Part shown: in pieces, positions 51,704 to 61,500 of the stretch | Layout of the letters: each line of letters begins with the position of its first letter | How positions within the stretch are numbered: position 1 is the stretch's first letter | Source: Candidatus Poribacteria bacterium | GTDB taxonomy: Bacteria; Poribacteria; WGA-4E; GCA-2687025 | Length of the DNA: 64,000 nt | Assembly: GCA_028818695.1 (NCBI GenBank) | Contig: JAPPNK010000012.1 | Location: 1-64,000, forward strand | Direction: 5' to 3' | The notes under the pieces: generated by a model | The model's database searches: none | What the model was told of the DNA's origin: nothing | The model's input: only the letters and a program-made list of their open reading frames with translations | Program-made: the position numbers and the translations under genes

Positions 51704-51790
51704 GGGCGAGTGGTGGAACAGGTAGACACGCCGGACTTAAAATCCGTCGCCCGCGAGGGCGTGAGGGTTCGAGTCCCTCCTCGCCCACCA
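51704..51790 (+). tRNA. tRNA-Leu (anticodon TAA)
   Basis: 87 nt with CCA encoded. Acceptor GGGCGAG/CTCGCCC, anticodon loop CTTAAAA, long variable arm (GTCGCCCGCGAGGGCGT), T arm GGGTTCGAGTCCC. Class II architecture as expected for Leu. Confidence 0.96.
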
Positions 51791-51800
51791 GATAACTTGA

Positions 51801-51877
51801 CGCGGGGTGGAGCAGTCTGGCAGCTCGGTGGGCTCATAACCCACAGGTCGCAGGTTCAAATCCTGCCCCCGCTACCA
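51801..51877 (+). tRNA. Initiator tRNA-fMet (anticodon CAT)
   Basis: 77 nt with CCA encoded. It shows the initiator features: an unpaired first position (C1 opposite T72) and three consecutive G-C pairs flanking the anticodon loop (GGG-CTCATAA-CCC). It is preceded by tRNA-Leu and followed by a strong terminator. Confidence 0.96.
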
Positions 51878-51881
51878 TTTT

Positions 51882-51927
51882 AAAATCCAGCGGGAACAAA
51901 CAACCCCGCTGGATTTTTTATTTTTTA
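51882..51927 (+). terminator. Rho-independent terminator after tRNA-fMet
   Basis: Stem AAAATCCAGCGGG / CCCGCTGGATTTT with a 10-nt loop, then a T-rich tail (TTTTTTATTTTTT). Confidence 0.9.
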
Positions 51928-51961
51928 TACTGACCTGCGCCCGCAACGAACGGAGAGCCGC

Positions 51962-52552
51962 ATGGACAGCAAAACGCGCCATACGTTGAACGCCATTGAC
52001 GATGCGAACCGAAACGACCCGCGCGTTTGGACATACGGCGCGGAGGGCGAACCTGAACCGTATGAGCTGGTTTATTCTAAAAAGCTGTACGCTTGGGTGG
52101 AGGCGCTCTGCCCCGACCCGTCCGAAGAGCTGATTCTCGCGGCGCGGGGGCTGCATATTGAGCGTTGGAAAATTCCGCGCAGCGACTACCCGATGACGCG
52201 CAAAAGTTATCATGACTGGCGCGACGCTCTGCGAAAGCTGCATGCCGACAGAGCGGGGGAGATCATGCGCGAAACGGGCTATGAGGCGGGGACCGTTCAT
52301 CGAACGCAGGAGCTGATTCTCAGATCAACCTATCCGGACGATCCGGAAAGCCGAATCATTGAGGATGCCGTTTCGCTGCTTTTTTTGGAGACGCAGTTTA
52401 CGGAATTGGCGGAAAAAACGGAGCGCAAAAAGATGACGCGCATACTGCGCCGCGTTTGGCCCAAGATGACCGTCAAGGCGCAGGAGGCTGCGCTCCAATT
52501 GAACTACACCGATTTTGAAAAAAGCTTGTTGGAGGAAGCTCTCGGATCTTAG
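51962..52552 (+). CDS. DUF4202-family protein
   Basis: 196 residues. 'AARGLHIERWKIPRSDYPMT', 'YHDWRDALRKLHADRAGEI', 'LFLETQFTELAEKTERKKMT' and 'ILRRVWPKMTVKAQEAAL' match the DUF4202 family, all-helical with conserved His, Trp, Arg and Glu (H-x-x-R-W). The function of the family is unknown. It starts 35 bp past the tRNA terminator and its stop lies 4 bp from the convergent small gene. Confidence 0.85.
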   Translation: MDSKTRHTLNAIDDANRNDPRVWTYGAEGEPEPYELVYSKKLYAWVEALCPDPSEELILAARGLHIERWKIPRSDYPMTRKSYHDWRDALRKLHADRAGEIMRETGYEAGTVHRTQELILRSTYPDDPESRIIEDAVSLLFLETQFTELAEKTERKKMTRILRRVWPKMTVKAQEAALQLNYTDFEKSLLEEALGS

Positions 52553-52556
52553 AGAG

Positions 52557-52688
52557 CTATTCCGCCGGCGCTTCGCTCGTCTGTTGACGGCGTTTGGCGG
52601 ATTCCAATTTCTTTCGCTTGGCGCGCCGTTTTTGCTGCTGCCGTATCAGCGTTTGGCGCCGTTTCTTTCCGCTCTTGCTTCTTGGCAT
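52557..52688 (-). CDS. Small highly basic protein, 43 residues
   Basis: ATG 52688 preceded by GGAG. The peptide is about 40% Lys/Arg (MPRSKSGKKRRQTLIRQQQK...). It resembles small ribosome-associated or nucleic-acid-binding proteins, but no family is recognised. A longer open frame starts at 52745 without better support. Confidence 0.6.
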   Translation of the reverse strand: MPRSKSGKKRRQTLIRQQQKRRAKRKKLESAKRRQQTSEAPAE

Positions 52689-52765
52689 GTTGACTCCTTT
52701 TGGGCGCGTTTGGTTAATCATGCCTTGTCGCCGGCTCGATGTCAAGCGGCTTGCTTGAAGGTTAG

Positions 52766-52931
52766 CCTCTACAGGCGATGATACGCGAAAATCCTGTTCA
52801 AATCGGGCGCCTCGTCATTCCCTTGAAGCATGTCCCCGTGAAAACGGGGACGGGGAGCGGGAATCCAGAGATCTCCCAGACAGCCTCCGCATTCCAAAAC
52901 GGCTCTAAAACCAACATCATCGTCTATAGAG
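52766..52931 (+). repeat. Inverted-repeat element, family 2, copy 2
   Basis: 166 bp matching 11396-11535 in the opposite orientation. Ends CCTCTACAGGCGATGAT and, inverted, TCTCTATAGACGATGATG. It differs in the palindrome, where extra cccttgaagcatgtccccgt-like bases make a longer hairpin. It lies upstream of the small basic gene (minus) and beyond the 3' end of the Nudix-like gene. Confidence 0.75.
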
Positions 52932-52951
52932 ACCGCCTTTGCGGTAAGACG

Positions 52952-53416
52952 TCATTCCATCCGCTTCGCGGCGAGGGCGCAGCAGAGCGATCCTTGCGCC
53001 TCCCCTTTTTTGAAAACGTCCAGCGCCTCGGATTTGGTCGCCCATCGGCAGGCGCTGTATTGCGTCATTCCCGCGTCCGGCTGCGGGACCTTCGGTTTCT
53101 CTCCAGTCGTCAGCCTGGCAGAAAAGAGCCGCATATGGAGCGCGTAGTCAGAGCGTTCTTGCCGTCCACCGCCCGCAAGTTCAACAACCTCGAGCTGAAC
53201 GCCCAGCTTGACGCGCGCGCATCGGCGCGCCGCCTGGCGCCAGCTCTCCTCCGCTTCAAGCGAGCAAGCGGGCAAGCCCCACACCCCTGGCAGCTCCGCA
53301 TCCTCCAACGGACGCTTCACCAGCAGGACGCGCTCCAACTTCTCGATCAAAAGCGCGGCGCTCCTCTTAAGTACGTTATCGTGAACGGGAATGCGGCTGC
53401 GTCCGCGTTCGGTCAT
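52952..53416 (-). CDS. Nudix-fold protein with degenerate Nudix box
   Basis: 154 residues. The fold start 'AALLIEKLERVLLVKRPLED', 'GVWGLPACSLEAEESWRQAA' and 'VVELAGGGRQERSDYALHMRLFSA' fit Nudix hydrolases, but the box GX5EX7REUXEEXGU reads with RRCARVKLG in place of REUxEExG, losing three metal-binding Glu. It may therefore bind rather than cleave a nucleotide. Start overlaps the thiI stop by 4 nt (ATGA), placing it last in the iscS-thiI unit. Confidence 0.75.
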   Translation of the reverse strand: MTERGRSRIPVHDNVLKRSAALLIEKLERVLLVKRPLEDAELPGVWGLPACSLEAEESWRQAARRCARVKLGVQLEVVELAGGGRQERSDYALHMRLFSARLTTGEKPKVPQPDAGMTQYSACRWATKSEALDVFKKGEAQGSLCCALAAKRME

Positions 53417-54642
53417 GCGTTTTTTAAATCGGGCGCGTCCGCCTCTTCGACGCTGTCTGGACGGACGCGGTAAAGCTGCGCGCCGTTGACGCAGGCGTCT
53501 GTCAGCGCTTCAACCGGCAGAGCCGCTTCCGCCTGTTCAAGCGCCCTCGCCGTCGCCTTCGTTTTCGGCTGCTTCGGCGCGAACGCCGTACAGCAATCCT
53601 CATACGGCAGAATGGAAATCTCATATGTTCCGATGCGGCGGGCGAGCGCGATCGTGTCTACCTTGTCGTAGGCGATGAGCGGACGCAGACGCAGCATATC
53701 GACCGCGGCGTCCATTGCGGCAAGGTTCTCCACGGTCTGGCTGGCGACCTGTCCCAGATTGTCGCCCGTGACGAGCGCCCGATACCGCCGCGCCTTCATC
53801 AGCCGCAGCGCCGCCCTGTCCATCATCCGCCGAAACACAAGCGTCCAGAGGCTCTGATCAACCTTCTGCGCGACGGCGGTCTGCGTCTCGGCGAACGGGA
53901 GAACATATGCGTTCACGGGCAGCGTCTTCCAGCGGGACAGAACGCGCGCAAGGTTGAGGCATTTTTCCTTCGCCTTTTCGCCGGTGAACGGAAAGCTGTG
54001 AAAGTGAACCGCATCGACGCTCAGCCCCCGGCGCATCGCCATCCACGCGGCGGCGGGGCTGTCGATTCCGCCCGACAGCAGCGCCAAAGCCTTTCCCGAC
54101 GCGCCGACCGGCATGCCGCCCGGTCCCGCCCGCTCGTCCAGGCTGGAGTACGCATACGCGCTTCCATGCCGAAACTCTACATGCGCCCACAGGTCGGGAG
54201 CTGTCAGATCGACCCGCCATGACGGGAATCGGTTCAGGAGCAAGGCTCCGAGACGCCGTTCCGCTTCGTTGGATGAGACGGGAAAGGAGCGGTCGGCGCG
54301 CTTGACTCGGACGCCGAACGAGGCGTTTTCGAGCCTTGTCGACTCTGCGATGCGCAGGCACGCCTCCCCTGCCGCGTCCAGGTTAGGCTCCGTTCGATAC
54401 GCCGGCGCGAAAGAATGCGCTCCGAACACCCGCCCGAGCGCGTCCAAAACGCCGTCCATTTCCTCCGCGCTCACATGCAGATAGACTCGCCCCGGCTCGT
54501 CCCGCGCCCGGTCGGGGGGCAGTTCGGCGGCTCGCAGCAGGTTCTGGATGAGCCGCTGTCGAAAGCGGTTGCGGTTCTTGCCTTTCAGCCCGATCTCCGG
54601 CGCGTCCTTGACAAGTATGAGCCGATTCATTGGGCTGCTCAT
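53413..54642 (-). CDS. thiI: tRNA 4-thiouridine synthase ThiI (no rhodanese domain)
   Basis: 409 residues. An N-terminal ferredoxin-like/THUMP part (about 10-165) binds tRNA ('VKDAPEIGLKGKNRNRFRQR'). The PP-loop ATPase has 'LLSGGIDSPAAAWMAMRRG' and 'FHSFPFTGEKAKEKCLNLAR'. 'ALVTGDNLGQVASQT' and 'RPLIAYDKVD' are also ThiI-like, with the 'DCCTAFAPKQPKT' Cys pair at the C terminus. The rhodanese domain of E. coli ThiI is missing; in such bacteria a dedicated cysteine desulfurase supplies sulfur, which fits the gene upstream. It overlaps iscS by 4 nt. Confidence 0.95.
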   Translation of the reverse strand: MSSPMNRLILVKDAPEIGLKGKNRNRFRQRLIQNLLRAAELPPDRARDEPGRVYLHVSAEEMDGVLDALGRVFGAHSFAPAYRTEPNLDAAGEACLRIAESTRLENASFGVRVKRADRSFPVSSNEAERRLGALLLNRFPSWRVDLTAPDLWAHVEFRHGSAYAYSSLDERAGPGGMPVGASGKALALLSGGIDSPAAAWMAMRRGLSVDAVHFHSFPFTGEKAKEKCLNLARVLSRWKTLPVNAYVLPFAETQTAVAQKVDQSLWTLVFRRMMDRAALRLMKARRYRALVTGDNLGQVASQTVENLAAMDAAVDMLRLRPLIAYDKVDTIALARRIGTYEISILPYEDCCTAFAPKQPKTKATARALEQAEAALPVEALTDACVNGAQLYRVRPDSVEEADAPDLKNA

Positions 54643-55787
54643 TGGGCGAGCTTGTAGAGTTGGCGCAGTTTTGGAACCGTCTCGCGCAGGGCGGCCGCGG
54701 CGCCGTCGATGCAGTTTTCGGTTGTGCAGCGCGAGAAGGAGAAGCGCAGGCTGGAGCGGCGCGCCGCTTCCGGTATCGGCAGCGCCGCCAGGACGGAGCT
54801 GACGCTCCGCTTTGCTGAGGAGCAGGCGGAGCCGGTTGAAACATACACTCCGCGCTCCTCCAAGGCGTGCGACAATGTCTCGGCGGGGACGCCAATAAAG
54901 GCGGCGTTGACGGTCGTTTCCAGGGCGTCGTTGGGGGAGTTGACGCGCACATTGCCGATGGGGGCGATCGCTTCAAGAAACCTTTGGCGCAGTTTGCGCA
55001 GACGTTCGCGCCATGCCGGCATGTCCTGATACGCGGCTTCTACGGCGGCGGCAAAACCGGCGGCGGCGGGCGCGTTCTCTGTGCCGGGGCGAAGGCCGCG
55101 CTCCTGCCCCCCGCCGAACAGCAGCGGCTTGATGGGCGCCCCCCTGACAACCAGCGCGCCGATTCCCCTCGGCCCATGCAGTTTGTGCGCGCTTGCGGCG
55201 TAAAGATCAACGGAGCGGGCATGGACGGGCATTTTGCCGAAAGCTTGAGCGCCGTCGGAGAAGAAGACGACGCGCGGGTTTTTTTGTTTCACAATCTGCG
55301 CAAACTCGGCGATCGGATGAATCGTTCCCAGCTCGCCGTTGACATGTCCAAACGCCGCTAGAATCGTGTCGTTTCGGACGGCGGCTGCGAGGCGGTCTGG
55401 GCATATGCGCCCGAAAGCGTCCGTCTCAAGCATGTCGATCAAACGCCCTTCGCTCTGGAGATGCTTGCAGACCGCCAGCGTCGACTCATGTTCAACGGCG
55501 GAGGTTAAGATGCGGTTGCCCTGACGGCGCAGCGCTTTGGCAGCTCCGAGGAGCGCCATGTTGACGCTTTCGGTCGCGCCGGAGGTGAAGACGACCTCGC
55601 GCGGATCCGCGCCGAGATAACGGGCGAGGCAGGCGCGCGCGTCTTCCAAAATGCGGGACGCCTTGACGCCCATGCGGTGCAGGCTGGACGGGTTGCCGTA
55701 TGCTTCTTGCGCCGTCTGCGTCATCGCCGCCAGCGCTTCTGGGGCTAGCGGGGCGGCGGCGTTGTTGTCAAGATAGATCGGTCGCAT
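54639..55787 (-). CDS. Cysteine desulfurase (NifS/IscS family), partner of ThiI
   Basis: 382 residues. PLP Lys in 'AASAHKLHGPRGIGALVV', active Cys loop 'VSTGSACSSAKRSVSSVL', N-terminal 'YLDNNAAAPLAPEAL'. It transfers sulfur from Cys to ThiI. Overlap and order with thiI (as NifZ-ThiI in Bacillus) point to tRNA thiolation rather than iron-sulfur assembly. Confidence 0.93.
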   Translation of the reverse strand: MRPIYLDNNAAAPLAPEALAAMTQTAQEAYGNPSSLHRMGVKASRILEDARACLARYLGADPREVVFTSGATESVNMALLGAAKALRRQGNRILTSAVEHESTLAVCKHLQSEGRLIDMLETDAFGRICPDRLAAAVRNDTILAAFGHVNGELGTIHPIAEFAQIVKQKNPRVVFFSDGAQAFGKMPVHARSVDLYAASAHKLHGPRGIGALVVRGAPIKPLLFGGGQERGLRPGTENAPAAAGFAAAVEAAYQDMPAWRERLRKLRQRFLEAIAPIGNVRVNSPNDALETTVNAAFIGVPAETLSHALEERGVYVSTGSACSSAKRSVSSVLAALPIPEAARRSSLRFSFSRCTTENCIDGAAAALRETVPKLRQLYKLAQ

Positions 55788-55836
55788 CAGGCGTCGTCGG
55801 CTCTATTCTATTTTAAACAAACCAAAGCCTCTTCCG

Positions 55837-57258
55837 CTAAGCGGACGCTTGGAAGGCGCGCTGGCGGTATAAGCGCTCAAACAGGTTCCCTTCATGCGGC
55901 TGATCCCACGCGACGCGGTTCGTCGGTATCGACCCGAAACTGAGCCGCTCAATATGCGGAGCCGACATGAGTTCGCGCATCCATTCGGCGTCCTCGGTCA
56001 CAACGGCGGCTGAGAGCGTCGGACCGATGCGCGTCAACATCTCCGCCTGCGGAACCTGAACGACGCTGACAAACGGCAGCAGCAGCTCCATCTTCGCCAG
56101 CGGATGATCAAAACTCTCGCAATAGACGACCGTCGGCTGAACATAGCCGCAGTTCCCAATTTGAACGAACCGCCGCCCTTTTCGAAACTGTGCCGTCAAG
56201 TCGACAGCCCCGCCCGTTTTCAGGCCCGCGTCGATCATGTCGGAGACGGCTTGGGCGGCTCGCGGATTTGCAAAGGCTGCGATTCGCGCGTCAGGGTCGT
56301 CCAGCGGTTTCGCTTCTATCTGCGCGAGCCGTTTCGCCAGCGCTTCCGCCATTTCGCGCGCGCGCGAGGGCGTCCAGACGCCTGAAGCGTTGACGCAGGA
56401 GCGGCCGCCGTTGTCGGCGACAGAATACTCCAGCATATCCAGATGGGCGCGCCAACCGTCTGCCGCGTCCTCTCCAAAAAGAACCTTGCTCCATCCAGGT
56501 CCGTGAATTTGAACGCGCGGGTCGTTTCTCCATGGGCGAACCGTGTCGGCGCCTCCAAACAGCATGGAGCTTCCCGTTCGGACAAGGATCTCGTTGGCGC
56601 CGTTGTGGCTAGACGGGTAGAACGAGAACGCTTCGGCGGGGCAGCCCGCTTTCATGAGCGCCTGTGCGATGCGGTAGGGCGTCCATGGGTCGCCGCTGCC
56701 GGGCTTCAACACAACGGGGACGCGCAGCGCGACCGCCGGCAGCCACAGCGAATGGACGCCGGGGGAGTTGCTCGGCAGGACGGCTCCGAGCGCGTCGGTC
56801 TGCGGGGCGTAGCTGAGCCGCCGCCCGTCCTGAACGCCCCATCCGTTTTCGATGATGCGCAGGTTTAGTCCGCGCGTCAGCCCGCCGAGTATCGTTTCCA
56901 TCTTGTCGAGATTGTGCCGTATCTTCTCCATGTTGAGTCGGCAGAGCGTTTGGGGCAAGCCTGTGGAGGCGGAGGTTTGGCGGACATAGTCGTCCGGCGT
57001 TTGCGTTTCGTTTCCGATAGGCAGCGCGTCCTCCATGAAGACGCGGGCGGCGCGCTTGCAGATGTCCAGCATTTCAGCGATGGGGATGCGTTCCATGGCG
57101 CGTTTGCGGTCGGGCGCTTTTAACATGTCGCGCGCGATGAGTCCAGGGTTCGCTTGGCTCGCTTCGGCGTAGATCTCGCCCGTCTCGACATGGCGGATTT
57201 GGGCGGCGTCTAGGCTTTTGTAAGGCTTGCCGGCTCGCAGGATCGGAATATGCGTCAT
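55837..57258 (-). CDS. Aldehyde dehydrogenase superfamily protein
   Basis: 473 residues. 'PAVALRVPVVLKPGSGDPWT' (NAD site) and 'DNGGRSCVNASGVWTPSRAR' (catalytic Cys about 290) fit the fold. 'MLFGGADTVRPWRNDPRVQI' resembles acyl-CoA reductase/LuxC-like members more than ordinary ALDHs. No substrate clue from neighbours. Convergent with nothing; a family 1 element lies upstream. Confidence 0.82.
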   Translation of the reverse strand: MTHIPILRAGKPYKSLDAAQIRHVETGEIYAEASQANPGLIARDMLKAPDRKRAMERIPIAEMLDICKRAARVFMEDALPIGNETQTPDDYVRQTSASTGLPQTLCRLNMEKIRHNLDKMETILGGLTRGLNLRIIENGWGVQDGRRLSYAPQTDALGAVLPSNSPGVHSLWLPAVALRVPVVLKPGSGDPWTPYRIAQALMKAGCPAEAFSFYPSSHNGANEILVRTGSSMLFGGADTVRPWRNDPRVQIHGPGWSKVLFGEDAADGWRAHLDMLEYSVADNGGRSCVNASGVWTPSRAREMAEALAKRLAQIEAKPLDDPDARIAAFANPRAAQAVSDMIDAGLKTGGAVDLTAQFRKGRRFVQIGNCGYVQPTVVYCESFDHPLAKMELLLPFVSVVQVPQAEMLTRIGPTLSAAVVTEDAEWMRELMSAPHIERLSFGSIPTNRVAWDQPHEGNLFERLYRQRAFQASA

Positions 57259-57324
57259 CGTTCTCTCGCATGGGGTCTCACAACATGCATTGTAGCGCGC
57301 CGCCGCTCGAAACGCAATTCAGAA

Positions 57325-57495
57325 CCTGACCTTAGAGGCTCTAGTTGGGACATGTCGGCATGCGCGCGGACGTCGTCTGCTGGTCTCTGGATTCCCTCTT
57401 CGTTCCCCGTGAATGACGGTCAGGTTGACGAGCTCCTTTTCTTATAAATGTGGGCTTTGTTCGTTCAACTGTCCCAACTTTAGGCATGAGGTCGG
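57325..57495 (-). repeat. Inverted-repeat element, family 1, copy B
   Basis: 171 bp, the reverse complement of the copy at 1-168. Ends CCTGACCTTAGAGGCTC and, inverted, CCGACCTCATGCCTAAAGTT; both run into AGTTGGGACA. The centre has gtcattcac... ...gagggaatccagag, a less perfect palindrome than copy A. Confidence 0.8.
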
Positions 57496-57505
57496 CGCGC
57501 CGCTA

Positions 57506-57535
57506 TTGACATAAACATATCGAATGGCATATCAT
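57506..57535 (+). promoter_or_regulatory. Predicted promoter of the winged-helix-like gene
   Basis: TTGACA (57506-57511), an 18-bp spacer and TATCAT (57530-57535), 48 bp before the ATG; it begins 10 bp beyond the outer end of the family 1 element. Confidence 0.65.
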
Positions 57536-57582
57536 TCTCTTTGTGTCGTTGCAATCATGTTTTTTAAAAAGAAAGGAACCGC

Positions 57583-58263
57583 ATGGCTGAAGAAATGGTG
57601 GAAGGCGCGCGCCGCGTGCCGATTGCAGATGTGAAAACGATACTTGGAAGAGGCAGCGATCTCACTATACGCGCCCGAGCCAGAGACGGCGAAATCGGAG
57701 CCGTACAGATTCCGCTTCATCCCGGCACCGCATCCTCGCGCTTTCGTTATATGTTTGACGTCCACGAGGTGCTGAAAGAACTTGTCCAAATCGTTGAAAA
57801 CTCTCCTGCCCGCTTAACTGTGCGGCGCGGCGGACCCAACCTGTACCAGAGCATTCATCAACTGTTTGAAGAAGCGAGCGCGCCGATGTCCATCGGCGAG
57901 ATACGGAACGCGCTGGATGAACAACTTGGGCTGAAGATCAGCGCCGAAACCGTTGTCGCGGCGCTGGACGCGTTCAGCGAGTTTGCGGGAGAGGGAAACG
58001 AGCGTTACCTGGAAGGGCGCGTCTTTGAGCCTGAACCGGAACCAGAGCCGGAGCCAGAACCTGAGCAGGAAGAGGAACAAGAGCCGGCGCAGGACCTGGC
58101 AGAAATAGAGGAAGAAGCGCTGATAGAACCGCTCCCGCCCGCCGCCGAGACGCCGGAACAGACCTCGTCCGCGTCCAACATTCAAAGCCTTGAAATGCGC
58201 ATCGTGGCGCTCGAAGCGAAGGTGGAACTGCTCACCAGCATCCTTGTCGCAAAGATCAGATAG
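57583..58263 (+). CDS. Winged-helix-like protein with Glu-Pro linker
   Basis: 226 residues, AAAGGA before ATG. Residues 1-75 are an unrecognised beta-rich domain. Residues about 87-145 ('LYQSIHQLFEEASAPMSIGE', 'ISAETVVAALDAFSEFAGEG') resemble a HARE-type winged helix, as in RNA polymerase delta. It is followed by an (EP)n linker (EPEPEPEPEPEPEQEEEQEP) and a C-terminal helix with heptads ('LEMRIVALEAKVELLTSIL'), probably an oligomerisation coil. A regulator is plausible but unproven. Confidence 0.6.
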   Translation: MAEEMVEGARRVPIADVKTILGRGSDLTIRARARDGEIGAVQIPLHPGTASSRFRYMFDVHEVLKELVQIVENSPARLTVRRGGPNLYQSIHQLFEEASAPMSIGEIRNALDEQLGLKISAETVVAALDAFSEFAGEGNERYLEGRVFEPEPEPEPEPEPEQEEEQEPAQDLAEIEEEALIEPLPPAAETPEQTSSASNIQSLEMRIVALEAKVELLTSILVAKIR

Positions 58264-58596
58264 ATCGGGCAAACCTCATAAAAGGGAGCTTTTGTCTGAA
58301 CCAGAATTGCAGGGGTTGAATAGCCGGCGGTTGTGTCCATTCAATCTCTTTGATCTGGTTCAGGCGAATGCTTCGCCTGCGTTCAGTTGTCAGAGAAAGG
58401 GCGGCGCGCGAATGAGGGCTGGACCGGCAGGCGTTTTTAACATATAAAACCGCCGTCCCAAGCTCTCCAACTAAGGAGCCTGAGTTGGCGCATGTTGATA
58501 GGTTAAGGCGTCCGTCTTTCAGGTTGCGGCAGCGGGGAAGAAAGTTGACGGCGGCGCGTTTTCTGCCTATGATGTGTTTTCAAGAGAGGGGCGCGC
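58264..58596. other. Intergenic region with hairpins
   Basis: 333 bp. It holds a 9-bp inverted pair (ctgaaccag 58296-58304 and ctggttcag 58355-58363) overlapping a perfect 8-bp hairpin, caggcgaa-tgc-ttcgcctg (58361-58379). There is a weak ccaact...agttgg hairpin near 58470-58490, reminiscent of family 1 ends. No T tract follows, so termination is uncertain. Confidence 0.45.
58545..58573 (+). promoter_or_regulatory. Predicted promoter of the HEAT lipoprotein gene
   Basis: TTGACG (58545-58550), a 17-bp spacer and TATGAT (58568-58573), 23 bp before the ATG. Confidence 0.6.
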
Positions 58597-61500
58597 ATGC
58601 GCAGCATCCACACAATATTTTGGCGCGCGGCCGCTGTGTGCGTTATCGCCGCGGCGGCCGCCTGCGGGTCCAACGACGAAGCGGCTCTTTACAAAGTTCG
58701 CCGCGCCGTGGAACGAAACGCCGAACCTGAAAAAATCGCCGACCTGTTGAACGGCGTCGGAGCCTTCTCGCCCGAATTCAGCCAAGCCGTACATACGTCG
58801 CTCTTCATGTCCAGCGACTGGGAACAGGCGTACCCGAGCGTCCTGAAACAGCTGCGGGAGGCGAACGCCGAAACGCGCGCCATCGAAACGCGCGCGAAGG
58901 CGGAGGAGATCGACAACCGAGAGGCGCAAACGCTTCGGCTGCTCAACTCCGCCCGCGATATGGCTGCGGAGCGCCTCGCCGCTTTTCTTGCAACGCGCCC
59001 GGACGAAGAGCTGCGCAAGCATGCCGACTGGACGGCTGAGACGGCGCTTCTTGCCGGCAAGGCGCTTCATCCGCAGGCGCTGAACGACTCGCGCCAACTT
59101 TTACAGACTCTCGGCGAAAGCGCGCGTCCGTTTCTGTTGAAGGCGCTCGAAAGCGGCGACCCGACCGCGCGGGCGCAAGCTGTCTATTTTCTGGGAAGGC
59201 TTCAAAACGCGGAGGATGTCGAACCGCTGCGGCGGCGCATCGGTCTTGAAACGGCGGCAGAGCCGCTGTATGAGCTGCCCGGCGCGCTTTACAGAATCAA
59301 CGCGCCCGAAGCGGCGCGCGCTCTCATGGAGACGCTGCGTCTCAATGCGGACGGTTCGTATGCGGTTGGATCGGCGCGGGCGCGCGCGCAGGCGGCCGAC
59401 CTGCTCGCGTTGGAACTTTTGCGCCGGCCCGCGCTCGTGGGCGAGGCGGTACCGACGCTCATTCAACGCCTCGGCGACGACAACGCCTATGTGATTGAAC
59501 GCGCCTCGGCGGCGCTCATATCGCTGCGCGACGCCTCGATTCCGCCCCTGCTGGAGCTGCTGGAAGGCGGATGGGAGACCGCCCGGCTCTCCGCGGTCGC
59601 TGTTTTTGACCCTGACCGGGAGGCGTCCAGACGGCGCGCCCTGTTCGCGCAAGCGGCGGATGTTCTCGTCAACCTGCGCGAAGCGACCGTCATGAGCGAA
59701 ATTCAGCGCAAGCGCGCGCTCGCGATCTTCGCGGACGCCTTCGCCAACGACGACCTGCGTTCCGCGGCGTCTTCGGCGCTTCAAGCGTTCGGAAACCCCT
59801 CTCTTCCGCTTCTGATGGAATATCTGGACGACGCGGACATACGCATTCGCGCCGCGGCGGTGAAGCTGCTTGGAAATATGAACGACCTAAACGCGGCGCC
59901 CGCCCTATTAAAACGTGTGGAAAACGAACGGGAGGCGGAAGCGCAAGCGGCTGTGATCGCCGCGCTGGAAACGATGCGTCCGCGGGAGGCGGTTGAGCGC
60001 GTCGACAAGGTGTTGCTGTCGGCGCGGGACCCGCGCGTGCGCCTCGCCGCGGTGAGCGCCCTGAGCGCCTTTAAAGAAAGCGGCTCGACCGAGTGGTTGC
60101 TGGCGGCTGTCGACCGCGAAACGGCTGTGTCGAGAGGTTACCGCGAGAGCGCGCGCGCCGCCGCCGTGGGGGCGTTGAGCCGCATCAAACCGTCGGGAGC
60201 TCCGCGCGCGCTGCTGACCGTCCTTTTAGACGAAAAAGAGCCGGACACTCTGCGGAAAGCGGCCGCGCTCGCTCTCGGCGAATTAGGGGCGGACGCCGAA
60301 GAGGCCGCCCCCGCCATGCGCGAAATTCTGCGCATCGGGCGTGAAGACCAGAAAGATTTCCTGCGCAGAATCAAGCAACTTTACGGAAACGAAAACCGCC
60401 TCAACGACGAATGGAAGCGCATGGGATGGACGGCTGGATACCGCAGTTTCCGAGAAGTGAAGGCGATACCGAGCCTGGCGCGCACCGAGATTGTCCACGC
60501 ATACCGCAAGATTAAAGGAGCCGAGGCGGAAGAAGCGCTTGTTGAGACGCTTCAAAACGACCAGAGCGCCGCTGTGCGGAAAGCGGCAGCGCTCGCGCTC
60601 AGGGAAATTGCCAAGGGCAAGGAGGCGCTCATGGACGCCATGCTGAACGACGATGTCGGCTCGGTGCGCGCCGCCTGCGCGTCGGCGATGGAAAAACACC
60701 GCGGCGAAGACGCTGTCCGCGCGCTTCTCAAAGCGATACGCGAGGATGATTATGAGACGACGCGCGTCAACGCCGCCCATTCCCTGCGCGAGATCAAGTT
60801 GGACTCCACGGTCAGGGGTTTGACCGATGTGTTGACGGATCGGGATTTGGACATGTCCTCGCCTTTGGCGGCGAGGGCGCGCGCGTCGTTGATTTTGGCG
60901 GGCGCGCAGCGCGTTCTTGACAACGGGGCGGATTCAGCCGCGCCGCTGCTTCCCGCGCTGCGCCATCCGAACGCGCAGACGAGAGCGGCCGCTATCGACA
61001 TTCTCGCGCGCATCAAGGCGCCGCAGACCTATGATGAAGCGCTGCGCATCGCCAAAGAGGATGAGAGCGCGAGCGCTCGCGAGCGCGCCGTGGAGGCTCT
61101 TGGACGCATCCGCCTTGTGAAAGCGGCGGAGCCGCTTCAGCGAATCCTCGGCGACGAGAAGGAACGGCCGCGCATACGGGCGGCGGCTGCGTGGAGTCTC
61201 GGCGCGTCGTATGCGCGCGGGTCGGCTCCGGCGCTCATTGAAGCGCTGGAAGCGGCGCATCCGGACATACGCGCGGCGGCCGCCTCAGCTCTTGGACAGA
61301 TTCGCGACGAGAAAGCGTCCGAGGCGTTGTCGCGCGTCGCGCTGCGACGGTCGGAGGATGAAGCGACGCGCATCGCAGCCATTGACGCGCTCGGCCTCAT
61401 CGGCGGAGAAATGGCTGTCGACGCGCTGTATGAGCTTCTGCCGAGGGAGGTTGGGCTGACTCGGCTTGCGGTTCTCAGGGCGGTTGGAAATGCGCGGGCT

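Larger units (their letters stand above)
57259..57582. other. Intergenic region with family 1 element and promoter
   Basis: 324 bp between divergent genes. It holds family 1 copy B (57325-57495) and the promoter at 57506-57535. The remaining 66 bp next to the aldehyde dehydrogenase gene shows nothing clear. Confidence 0.6.
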
